Assembly: GCA_024752435.1 (NCBI GenBank)
Contig: CP103026.1
Span: 496,001-560,000 of the forward strand
Reading direction: 5' to 3'
Source: Allantophomopsis cytisporea
Taxonomy: Eukaryota > Ascomycota > Leotiomycetes > Phacidiales > Phacidiaceae
DNA: 64,000 nt
The notes under the pieces were generated by a model. That model was not told the origin of the DNA and ran no database searches. It saw only the letters and a program-made list of their open reading frames with translations. A program made the position numbers and the translations under genes. The stretch's first letter is position 1. Each line of letters begins with the position of its first letter. This document shows positions 46,433 through 56,779 of the stretch, piece after piece.

Positions 46433-48334
46433 ATGTCTCAACCATCAGCGGCACCGGCAAGACGGTTTTTGCCTCAGCCGGTCGAAACCTCCGTAAAGAC
46501 CAACAGACGATTTGCAGTTGAGCCAGTCGAAACAACTTCGAGAAGCAACAGGGCGAATGAGACCGATTCAAAGAATGCGAAGGATTCAACTACTACAACA
46601 ACAACACCCACGACGACAGAGAAGCCAAAACGAAGATTTGCACCGGAACCTGTCGAGACAACTGTGAAAACCAACCGGAAGCAAGCGGTGAATGGGGCAA
46701 CCGACGTCACACCTAATTCATCCACTGGAATTTCGGCCTCAACAGAAGAACCAAAACCCAGACGAAAGTTTGCTCCTCAATTGATTGAAACAGTACAGAG
46801 GACGAAGAGACAAGGCGATACAGCGCCTGCAACACTGCCCACAGACAAAACAGACATTACACCAGGCACAAAACACATCTATCTGCCCAAACAGAAGCCT
46901 AAAAGGCCATTTCCTCAACCACAGCCTCCTAGTAACACCCCATATGGCAGTGAGGCTACCATTCCTCAAATCAACCCTGTCCAGGCCCCCCGCCGACAGC
47001 CATCTATGCGTCCACATTTCAATTCACGAAGGAGCACGCGAAACTCCTTCCAGAGCGCTCTCGAGGTAATCGAATCATCCGAGAGCTCAGGTGGCGAACA
47101 TGAAGAGGAGGAAGAAGTTGAGGACACACCCTCTTTATCCGGCTCTTACGAGTCGTCAGCAGATTCCCAGAGGTTACAATTGGCACGTACACGAGAAAGT
47201 TGTGACGATAGATTTTCGGGCTATTTACTTGCATTGGCGGCTAAGGCAGCTGAGAAGCAATTGCGAGAACAAGCAGATGCGGCGTTTCCCAATAGCGATT
47301 TCCACGAGATTGTAGAGCATTTCTACCAGGAATCCGATGATGAACCCGTGGAGGGCGTGGGTATCTTAGGCCAAGATGATGAAGATGAGGATATCCAAAT
47401 GATTAGACGGCAGCCCACAGAGGTTGGCTGGGCTGCCAAGGAGATGCAGCAACACCAGGAGAAACTCGAGCAATTCCGCGAGGAAAGAACGCAAGAGAAG
47501 ATAGCTGCCGAGTCCCACAATCCGTCGTTCAAGGACCCATTTTGGACAAACGGACAGACCTTCAAGGCCGCCCAGTCAAATGTCAGAGATGACGAACTGA
47601 GGAAAATGCGCAACGCAGCGAGTCCACCTATGCTTGGCGGTGACCTCAAATTCCGAATGTGCCCTTCTCCTCAAGCAACCAAATTCGAGACGGACCAAAA
47701 ATTCGATATCCATCCTGATCGTTCTGAGGATGGTGGCGGTCTTTGGGGCGGTTACTGTGTCGCCAAAGAGGCCGATCAATGGCTCTCACCAGCCGTCACT
47801 CAGGGCCCTGCCATGATCCACACGCCCGGTCAGGAGCGCGAAGATCCCTTCGCCACCGCATTCGCGTGTGAAGCGCCCACCAGTCCCAGTAAGAGTCCCG
47901 GAAAGAAAAGCAAGGGCATGCAGATGGTTGCTGGGCTCGACGAGCGCGCCAAAGCGCAGGCTGCGAAGAGCAAGTTGCAATCCGAGATCGAGCGTGAATT
48001 TGACGATAAGTTCGTCACACAGGTGTTTAATTATCTCTCTCTTGGTTATCCCATGCTCGCACGTCCTTATGACGCTGAACTTTCCAAGATAAGCGGTATG
48101 CCGGAGGAGGAGCTGTGCAAGGACGACTCGAAGAAAATAGTTAGGGGTTATATGGGTGTTCATATTGAGGGGCGTATGGATGTGGACAGTATCACTGAAG
48201 GACACTCGGCGAGGTGGAGGGCTCTTAAGATCTACATTCTTGAGTGGGCACGCCAGCATCCAAGTCTCAGTAATGGTGCAGCGAATCCGAGTACTTGGGG
48301 TGTGCGGGCAAGAAGGGGAAGTTGGGCTATTTAA
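46433..48334 (+). CDS. Uncharacterised protein with four R-[RK]-F-x-P-x-P-V-E-T motifs
   Basis: Intronless, 633 residues, no recognised domain or function. The N-terminal third is disordered and basic, with four copies of a 16-residue motif at residues 10-25, 25-40, 67-82 and 111-126; the consensus reads RRFxPxPVETxxKTNR. An acidic Ser/Glu stretch follows (about 213-235). A middle helical part has KEMQQHQEKLEQFREERTQEK. The C-terminal part (about 505-615) looks folded and conserved: DERAKAQAAKSKLQSEIERE, FVTQVFNYLSLGYPMLARPYD, KKIVRGYMGVHIEGR and RWRALKIYILEWARQHP. There is no signal peptide or membrane helix, so a nuclear or cytosolic site is likely. The short repeats look like docking motifs, which is inference. 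Confidence 0.8.
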   Translation: MSQPSAAPARRFLPQPVETSVKTNRRFAVEPVETTSRSNRANETDSKNAKDSTTTTTTPTTTEKPKRRFAPEPVETTVKTNRKQAVNGATDVTPNSSTGISASTEEPKPRRKFAPQLIETVQRTKRQGDTAPATLPTDKTDITPGTKHIYLPKQKPKRPFPQPQPPSNTPYGSEATIPQINPVQAPRRQPSMRPHFNSRRSTRNSFQSALEVIESSESSGGEHEEEEEVEDTPSLSGSYESSADSQRLQLARTRESCDDRFSGYLLALAAKAAEKQLREQADAAFPNSDFHEIVEHFYQESDDEPVEGVGILGQDDEDEDIQMIRRQPTEVGWAAKEMQQHQEKLEQFREERTQEKIAAESHNPSFKDPFWTNGQTFKAAQSNVRDDELRKMRNAASPPMLGGDLKFRMCPSPQATKFETDQKFDIHPDRSEDGGGLWGGYCVAKEADQWLSPAVTQGPAMIHTPGQEREDPFATAFACEAPTSPSKSPGKKSKGMQMVAGLDERAKAQAAKSKLQSEIEREFDDKFVTQVFNYLSLGYPMLARPYDAELSKISGMPEEELCKDDSKKIVRGYMGVHIEGRMDVDSITEGHSARWRALKIYILEWARQHPSLSNGAANPSTWGVRARRGSWAI

Positions 48335-51300
48335 GATGCTTTGGGAGAGAGTGACGAGAGATGCTATTCTTTATGTGCGTTTGGTTATCTGGTGATGTGA
48401 TGTGTGCCGGTTTGGCGTGATGTGGGGAGGGCGTTTGGAGCGGTTATATGCTGCTGCTTTTATTGTTGCATTTCAGCGTTGTCAATGATTCATCCTTTCT
48501 TTCATTCATTCTTCTTTTTTCCATCGTGACACTTCATTGCACGATGTTGTCCGTTTGTATTGTTTGCCATCAGCCCTTTCATCTTACACGATTATGAGTA
48601 TGCTTCATTGCACTTTTCCTTGGCTTTTCTCGATGGGGCAAAGGATGGGCGAGCTTCCTACGCCTATCTTTACAGGGCATGCACTTCTCTTTTAGTAGGA
48701 CTTTTATCCTACCTACCTCTCTACCTTATAGACCGCGTCCTGGCGTGGTTGGGCGCTTGAGGTGATGGATAGATAAAACTAGTGTAATATAATTGCCGGA
48801 TCTTGATTAGACAAGTATCACTTGTGACCCTTTCCTGCTTGTAATGCTTCCATGTTTGTGCTTCTATCGCTTGAGCTCATTGTCCTGCATTTGATTTTAG
48901 TATAAAGTGACTACACTTGAGATCATGGAATGGTGTATGGTGATAGAGTGGCTCTGAGTTGAGCGCGATGCTTACGGACCTGACAAGTAGAGATGGACGA
49001 GCAAATCGTAAGATCTGGTACTTCAAATCAAAACTCGATGATGAATATCAATCCTCCCGATGCTTGCTTTGTCAGAGACATTTCAGCATTCCGGTTCGCT
49101 CAAGTCAACTTGTGGGTACCGTTACAAATCATTGCTGATCTCTTGAGATGTTATATACCAACTCTCAAGAATCTGAAAGAGCGTTGTGATTATCTAAAGA
49201 TATTATTGTGTGAGCAATTTCAGGTGGCTCACAGTGTAGTGCGTGTCAAATTCTGTGTGAATCGCGTGCTTATAGTGAGATGCGGATAAACATAATGTCC
49301 ATTCGTGGCTTCATATTTCTGCAGTGCTCATTCTTGGAAAGTGGTTGATCTGATGGATCATGTGATACAGTTTTGTGGGATTTGTTCTGGCCGAGATATA
49401 TCCTGTAAGGAGGCAGAGTCTTCTGAAGTCATACTCGGTGAGGGTGCACTGCTCTTGAGATCTGCGCTTGTCTAGGCACTTGAAGTCCTCTCGGTCTTCG
49501 TAGGCTGTGACTTAGTATGTGCTATGAATTCACTAGTAGGCTGTCAAGGGGGAGATGGTCCTCGTTGATGCGAGAACTATAAGTGGAAGATTTAACTGCA
49601 TGTCCATCCATGACAAGAGTTCTTCAGCAGACGCAAAATGGTAGACTTTTGGACAACATAGTGGTCATTTCGAAATAGTCTCAGTGATGATGAGTCTTCT
49701 CTCGAACTGCAGATGCGTTTGTCAATCTACCAGATCCATCGCACTCTTGGGTTCCTTCTCGCCCAAATAGCCATTGGCTAGATTCTTTCCCAACTTGGCA
49801 CATGCACACTCCTTAAACCGAAAACTCGGCTTTGTGACTCTATGCAGGGCTAATGGTCCCATTGAACATACTTGCAGATACCAGCTGCATTCTTTTCCCT
49901 ATTCCAGTGCTTCGCCTCCGGCTCTCGGCTGGCTTGACACGCTTGGACCGGGTTCGTTGGAATTAGCACTTGCGATGTCTCCGCACCAAACTATGTGGGG
50001 GCTGCCCTTTTTTGTAGGATTCTTATGGAAGGAGAGAAGGTGGAGATTGTGTATTATATACTTACTTATGCATATTGTTGTATGTATACAAACACGTACA
50101 TACTGTATGATATCGATATCAAAAGGCATATAGAAGCCATCTAATTATACCATAATATCATGTTAACTTCAAATATATGGCACATAAAGCATTAAAGCCT
50201 GTTGAATGTATCAATAACATAAACTTGGGTTTAACAGGTGCGGAGCTTCTAACTGTAATTAGTTTCCCCTTATAAACAGCCCTACAACAATCATCAAAAG
50301 AAGAAGCATTTACTGACTCAGATTTACGGAGCATAAAGATTTATCCATCAAGCATCTACATAAACTACCAAGTCCCCATACCAAGTTTCCAAGCGACGAA
50401 CTTCTCCTACTACGAAACGCCTGTATAAGGCGTGATTTCTAAGACTTGGTATTGCTCCGAGTGCAAGCCAAAAGACAGGAGATAGCAAGTTTAATAAATT
50501 CTTAGTTGGCACCTTGAAGACTTGTCAAAGTGGACTGGCTGGTACTCTGCCGCGATGACCGCCCTTGTATTAGACGGTGGATGCGCCACAGGTTACATCC
50601 CGCGTCCGATCAAGGCTGTAAAGCGATTGGTGATCATAGATTACTATATTCTGCTCGGCGTTTGTCGAAGTGCGAGTCTATTCCGATCACATAGGACTTT
50701 CATAATTCGGAAATGAGTGAAGGAGGCATTGATATTTGAATTTTTGTGATTCGTGGTGCGAAGCACGTGGCTGTGGCAGCCACGAGGACAATGGCTAAGA
50801 TAGCAACTTGCAAATTATTTTGTAATTCATTCAAGTTCTTCGTTTACCTTTAACGAACTGTATACAAGGTACGGGATTGGGCCGCAGAATACCTGCAGTG
50901 AGGTTCAACTTCCAATCCTATGTTAATTCGAAAGCTCAAGATGAAGCTGCATTTAGCGACGGCTCATTCAGATTTTCTTGCCAGTGGCTGGCTCCGGTTA
51001 GAGAGCACATCAAGAGACATTGATAAGAAACTATCAGCTCCACCACGTGTCGACTAGCTTGATGGGCTTGAGATTCATCTTACTACGTAAATAAAATCCT
51101 TAAATTGGATGTGAAGTATGGATAGTATGTACTACGTACAGGTGCTATACCTCAGGCTACGGAGTATTCTACAAGATGCCGAATCTCCTTAGACCCGGGA
51201 GACTCAATGGTACAAGCAACAATATACCCCCACCACTTGCAAGAAAGTACAGATTGAGGATATTGTCTACTTGTCCACTGGCTCCGAGTCTCCCGGCCTA

Positions 51301-52558
51301 AGGGGATAAGAGGACAGCTGTCTAGAAAGTTATATTCCCGAGCGACACTCGCGCGCCCATTTCATAGTAGCATAAGGTAGAACTACCAAATTTCAAACTC
51401 TATCTTATCAACTGCTGGCTTATGGTTGCAGTGTTTGTCGTCGAGATTGTCAAAAATGAAAATCTCATGAACGTTAGGACTTGCGCATAGGATACATACG
51501 TACGTAGTTACCGAATATATATGACGATAAGTGGTTCCGTTCATGGTAATTCTCGTCAAAAGTGGAGGAACCCCCCACTACTCCACGATTCATAGCATCA
51601 TGCGTGACTGTGCAGTCCATCTGTGCTCCAGCACCACAGTACCCCGAACATCACCGTGCTCTCCCAGGGAGAAAAGCATCGGGCCCAACTTCAATCTGTG
51701 GATGATGCAGCCCCACAACACTATTTCACACAGTATCATACAAAGGCTATTTCACAATGGATCATTTTCTCCCAGAAAGAAAAAAAGATAAGAAGAGGAA
51801 AGATATTGTGTCTATTCATAGGTAGTTAAAGAAAAAGATTTTCTAGCTGACGACGTCTTATCTAGGCATCGAGCAAATCGGCGGGAGGAGGATATGGGGC
51901 TCCGACGGTACAGGTAAAGTTTTAATCTTAGTCGCGAAGCTACTTCACTTATCAGCAAACTCTATGAAGAGATTGGCCAACCACCCTGGTCACTTGACGC
52001 CCAGTCTCCTCACTCAACTCATACTCTTTCAAGAGTATCAAAGTTCTCGGCATCGCAGCAATCACACGTTTTCCCCTGTACCTGCCAAAACTCTGAGGGC
52101 GTCAAAGGCGCCTGTCTCCGTTAGGATGTGACCAGGAAAGGCTCCGGCTTCGTCTGATTCATCGAAATCCTACATAATGTAAGTGGGAACGCGAGAAACA
52201 GGCGCAAAAGGAGAGTGAAAGACACGGGATGTTGTGGAGAAGATCTGATTCTGACTTCTCTGCCACATGGAATACAACTTAGTCTGACTGTCAAGGGTAT
52301 CTGGTATGGTCGGTGTGAAAGTAAATATATCGCAACAGTCCCTGCATAAGATTTACATTTTAGACTACTTTCTCCTCTGAGCACTGTACTTTTATCCGAA
52401 CACATTCCTTTACATACTATACTCTCTTTATGCTTTACATGCTACTCACTATTACCTCATAGTTCAAAATTTGATTCAATTTTGGGGTTTTCTTTCGTTA
52501 TGTTTTGATCTTTCCCTGGGCATTCCTTTGACTTGCGGAGCTGCTCTAGTTTATCATC
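48335..52558. other. Intergenic, 4.2 kb; no gene recognised
   Basis: Only short frames on both strands, none resembling a known family; the 119-codon frame at 49774-50133 was considered and rejected. It contains the inverted-repeat element at 51187-51303 and an 8-bp hairpin near 50769-50787. Confidence 0.5.
51187..51303. mobile_element. Short element with terminal inverted repeats, MITE-like (tentative)
   Basis: The left end at 51187-51205 and the right end at 51286-51303 are inverted copies matching at about 17 of 19 positions (CCTTAG...CCGGGAGACTC). They enclose about 80 bp without coding capacity. Target-site duplications are not evident, so it could also be a structured RNA or a decayed repeat. 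Confidence 0.35.
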
Positions 52559-53980
52559 ATGGGGGACTTCGATCAAGCCTTCCAAAATGAACTGAAGTAT
52601 CAGTCTTGGGCTTTGTATACTGTGGTGGTTGTATTCATTGTTCTAAGAATGTAAGCTTGTCAATGCTCTCGGTGTCAACTCACCAGTATTTCGTTTTGGA
52701 GTTGGACAGTATTAACATATGAAAGATATGCGAGATGGCGGAGGTTAGGATTTCGAGGATTTCAGACAGATGACTGGGCGATGCTGTTAGCGTTCGTAAG
52801 TAAATAATCATGGCATCTTGAGAAACAAAGACTAACAATGCTTGATAGGGCTTATACACATCACTCATTGTCTGTCTCAATGTCATTGCAGAAGGAGGAG
52901 GAAGTAACCTCTACGATCCCGCCGATTACTCGTCATTTACCGAAGAAGAAATTAAAGATCGCATTAAAGGATCCAAGATTGTGTTGATATCTGAACAAGT
53001 CCTCTTCCCAAGCACTACCCTTGTCAATCAAGTACTGACATCTCTTTCAGTCAATGCTCAACGTCATCTACGTTTGCAAAGCCTGCATGCTCTGCATATA
53101 CTCACGCTTAACTCTTGGTCTCCGCGAACAACAAGCCGTACGAGTAGTATCATACTACGTGATAGCTGGCTGGGTAGGAACACAAATCGCCTTTTTCACT
53201 GCTTGTCACCCATTTAAGGATTATTGGGCTGTCCCTTTCAAAGATCCGCAATGTACGACCTTCGAACACTACGCCATAGTACAAGGCGTTTTCAACCTAA
53301 CCTCAGATACGCTCATGCTCCTCATTCCCCTCCCATTGGTAATCCGCATGCGCGTAAGCACCAAGCAAAAGGCGGTCCTGGTCATCGTCTTCTCCATGGG
53401 CATCTTCGTCATCATCGCCGCCATCCTCACAAAGGTTTTCAACCTTTCGAACGTCTTCGATCCTTCGTATATGCTCTGGTACGACCGTGAGGCGTCAGTG
53501 GCCCTCTACGTAACCAACATCCCCATGATATGGCCACTGATTCGCGAATGGTTCCCCATTCTCAACTCGATATCGGGTACTTCAAAGACCGGCGCATATG
53601 CCGTGAAAAATTCTCGCTCCTTCCCCCTTACCACCGTCAACGCGGGCCAGAGCTCCTCGCGCCACATGACTAAACTCGACTCTGGCGAAGATAGTCCTAA
53701 TGACATGGCGAGTCTCTGCTCCAACGAGTCGCAGCAGCACATTAACGGGACCAATCTCGACGGCATCCATAAGAACGTTTCAGTTCATATTACTGAAGAG
53801 AATAACGCTACGTTTCAGAATGCGGGCGATGTCGAAAAGGGAAATGTGTATAATTGGGAGAAAGACGGGGGAAATACATATACCGTGGAGGCTACAGGAG
53901 TGGCGGAGTCAAGTGCAGGTCCCGGTGGAAATGGAAGTGCGGCAAATTTTGCGCTGTTCCCTCACGAGTCGACGAAGTGA
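52559..53980 (+). CDS. Fungal rhodopsin-like integral membrane protein, second copy of the family
   Basis: A 413-residue protein in four exons, with introns at 52651-52725, 52796-52848 and 52999-53050. The third intron has an unusual GTCCTC donor. The first intron was set at 75 bp because it yields VLRIYARWRRLGFRGFQTDDWAM, the expected family sequence with a branch-point-like TTAACAT. KSKACMLCIYSRLTLGLREQQ-type loop residues, CHPFKDYWAVP, DTLMLLIPLPLVIRM and WYDREASVALYVTNIPMIWPLIREWFP fit the Fung_rhodopsin family. The tail of about 140 residues is hydrophilic. It diverges strongly from the copy at 33 kb, so the two are family members rather than recent duplicates. Ligand unknown. Confidence 0.85.
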
Positions 53981-55595
53981 TTTGAGAGGAACCTTTCCCT
54001 TATTCTGGTCCTATTTCTTGATTTATTTGGGTCAGGAGATCTCTTCGCCTTCTATTTTTCTCCAGTTTCGTTTCTTTCCTTCTTTCCCTCACTTTGGATC
54101 TCCGTATCTAACGAGCCCGGCATTTTGGGACGGCTGTGGCGTATTTGTAGGAGTAGGTGGTATTGTTCATTTTGATACTTGTTTTTGCGCTCTTGAAAAG
54201 AAAATAGGATAAAGAAAACGGACGAGAAAAGCCAGGGTTGATAATTGTTTGATCTATTGGAGCGGGGTTTGCATATTTCATAGCACTTTTGCTTGTACAT
54301 ACATACACTTATGTTTATTTTTCTTCTGTCATATATACCTTTCTGTTCGTAGACGAAGCTATTTAGAAAACCGGGCATAGATTTTACATAAAATATCATT
54401 TTCAGATATCGATATTGAATACTACATAATCTGACAGTCTTTCTTTCTTTCTTTCTCCTTTCACTCACGCGGTAGACTTCCATATGACGTACTATCAGGG
54501 ATATCCATATTCCGAGCTTCATTTACCCATGCTCATTTACGATGGTTATATATAGAAGAGGGACAATATAAAGTTGTGCAAGAAACATATCACGATGTTA
54601 ATCTACAGGGTGAGAGTGAGCTGCAATACAATCGATCCAGAAAAAGCAGTGGACTGAAGACCTTGAACAGTACAATTTCAACAGGGTAGCTTGACAGCGT
54701 CATACACCCACACATAGCAAGCTCACCTAAGTAATGGCTATCGGGTGAAACATCCCATTGTACAGCAGAATCAGGTAGGCTGATCTAAATACAGCATGTT
54801 CCTAAACTCAACAGAATAAGAATGGCTGCCATCACAATTGGATGGCAAAGTAATTTCTCAAGTAATCACTACGTTGATAGAACAGCCACGGGACTAACGT
54901 GGTCCAACACAGATGAAAACAAATATGCTATTCCTCCAATCCAGTCTTAGTCGTGCATACAATGAAGGGGCAATCAGGGGCGTATGTAGAACTATTATGA
55001 ATACTATGGCAAGCTCTTGTGCAAGACTCCGTAGAGTCGTTGAAGCTTTCGGTACCGAAAAATAATGATAAAAGTGTAATGAACTGATCATTATTACTTT
55101 TAGATTACAGCACATATACCTTTGTGTGACTCTAATCTTTCGACAATCGGTGTCATGAGCATCACTGTATCCTTAGTAACGCCGCAGTCACAATCACTAT
55201 TCCTACAATTTGCACCCAAAATTTGACTTCAGATCATCAATTTGTAAGACTACAACCAAAGCCAGCCGACAACAGCAAAAAGTAAAAGGCTATACAAGCG
55301 TAAAGACCGAGGGTATCCAGCAAAGCACCTAAAGTACAAGAAAGACGTAAACTACCACCAGAATACGTGCAAAGAAAAAAGACAAATGAAATCATCGCAT
55401 CGTCCATTAACAGCCCTCGTGCTCGCAGAAAGTCACAATATCGCAAGGTGAGCGTGGTAGAACGCAGCAAACATCGACTTGAAAAGCAAGTAGGGTGTGT
55501 ATGGTGGGTGCATCGCACGCAAAAGCAAGCGAGCCCTTGCGCAATCCGATATAATTCAATCAAGACAAAGAGCCCGCTGCAGTGCAAATATCAGC
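53981..55595. other. Convergent intergenic region with a CTTT microsatellite
   Basis: About 1.6 kb between the rhodopsin-like gene and stomatin. A (CTTT)n run lies at 54438-54456. No credible coding frame. Confidence 0.5.
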
Positions 55596-56779
55596 TTAGA
55601 TATTCTCAACCATTTGGGCATTGATCGCCCTTTGGAATCCCTTATCCCCACCTCCAAAGTCATTGCCAGGGGCATCGTGTCTGTCGGCACCGTACTTCGC
55701 ACTTCCCTCGCCGTACGCGTCCGCAATCTCCATCTGGCTCTGGGTCGGCTGGCTGATGCCGGGGAGGAAGATGACCTTGCTGTTCGCGCTCTTGGCCATG
55801 GCTTGCATGGCCTCCAGGTATCTAATTTGCATGGCTGGTGCAGATGACAGGATATCAGCGGCTTGGCGCATCAGCTTCGCTGACTCGACTTCGGCCCGGG
55901 CTGCGATGACCTTGCTCTCTCCGATACGCTTGGATTGCGCTGCCATGGATAGCGAGTCTTGTAGCTCGTTGCTGAAGATAATATCTTTGATGAGCATGGA
56001 TTCCACCTGGACACCCCAGCCTGATGCTACGTCCTCGATTATCTCGCCAATGGATTGAGCAATCTCTTCGCGGCGCTCAATAACGTCTTGGAGGACACGT
56101 GCACCGACAACATGGCGGAGAGTGGTTTGTGTGCGCTCGATGAGCGCTTGGCGTACGTTGCTGATACCAAAGGCGGCCTTATGCGGAGAAGTTATGTGAT
56201 AGTAGATTACGGAGGTCAGATGCAGAGTGACATTATCTTTTGTCATACAGACTTGCTTTGGGACCTCAACGATTTGGATCCTGGAAATATGTTAGCATTG
56301 ATTGTAGAAGGATTTCGCAGGTACATACTTGACATCTACTTGGATCAGGCGTTCAGAGAGTGGATTAATCTTTACGAGACCCGGGTCAACTGCACGGTAG
56401 AAACGTCCGAATTTGGTTACCAGGCCTACGTTTCCTTGCGACACAGGCTTGTATGGGTTTGGGCAGCAGACGCAGCAAGGAACAGCTCCAAGGTTACCAA
56501 TGCAGGAGCCGAGAAGGTTGACTGTAATTTGTAAGTTTGGGGGGCGTCGCATTGGGAGGGTCCTGGAGTGAACTTACTCATGCCTCCATACCAGCCATGG
56601 CTTCCAGAATCACTTTCGCCTTGTAGAGTTTGCGCATAGCTTGGCTGCAAGTCCTCCCTTCTTGGAGGCTGGACCATGATAGGACCCACGCGAGAATTAT
56701 CATGTGGAGTTGCGGGAGAATGTGCAGGTTTGGAGGTGGTACCCTCGAAACTTGAGGGAGCTGAGCCGTTGGTCGTCAT
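55596..56779 (-). CDS. Stomatin-family SPFH/band 7 protein
   Basis: A 359-residue protein in three exons, with introns at 56577-56522 and 56328-56281. After a disordered N-terminus (about 70 residues) comes a cysteine cluster, PCCVCCPNPY, a likely palmitoylation and membrane-anchor site. The SPFH domain follows: QGNVGLVTKFGRFYRAVDPGL, VEVPKQVCMTKDNVTLHLTSVIYYHI, RQALIERTQTTLRHVVGARVLQDVIERREEI and IKDIIFSNELQDSLSMAAQ. The coiled-coil part (RIGESKVIAARAEVESAKLMRQAADIL) mediates oligomerisation. Stomatins scaffold membrane microdomains and regulate channels. Subcellular membrane (plasma membrane or mitochondrial) is not resolved, and no classical hydrophobic hairpin is visible, so lipidation may anchor it. 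Confidence 0.9.

Noticed and set aside
49774..50133. 119-codon plus-strand frame in the 4.2-kb gap
   Set aside because: Composition does not look coding, no family resemblance, and an antisense frame of similar quality exists.
50769..50787. 8-bp hairpin CGTGGCTG / CAGCCACG
   Set aside because: Arm too short to be notable in 4 kb of sequence, and not extended on either side.
52651..52686. A 36-bp first intron in the second rhodopsin-like gene
   Set aside because: Too short, and it inserts non-family residues; the 75-bp alternative ending at 52725 yields the expected IYARWRRLGFRG.
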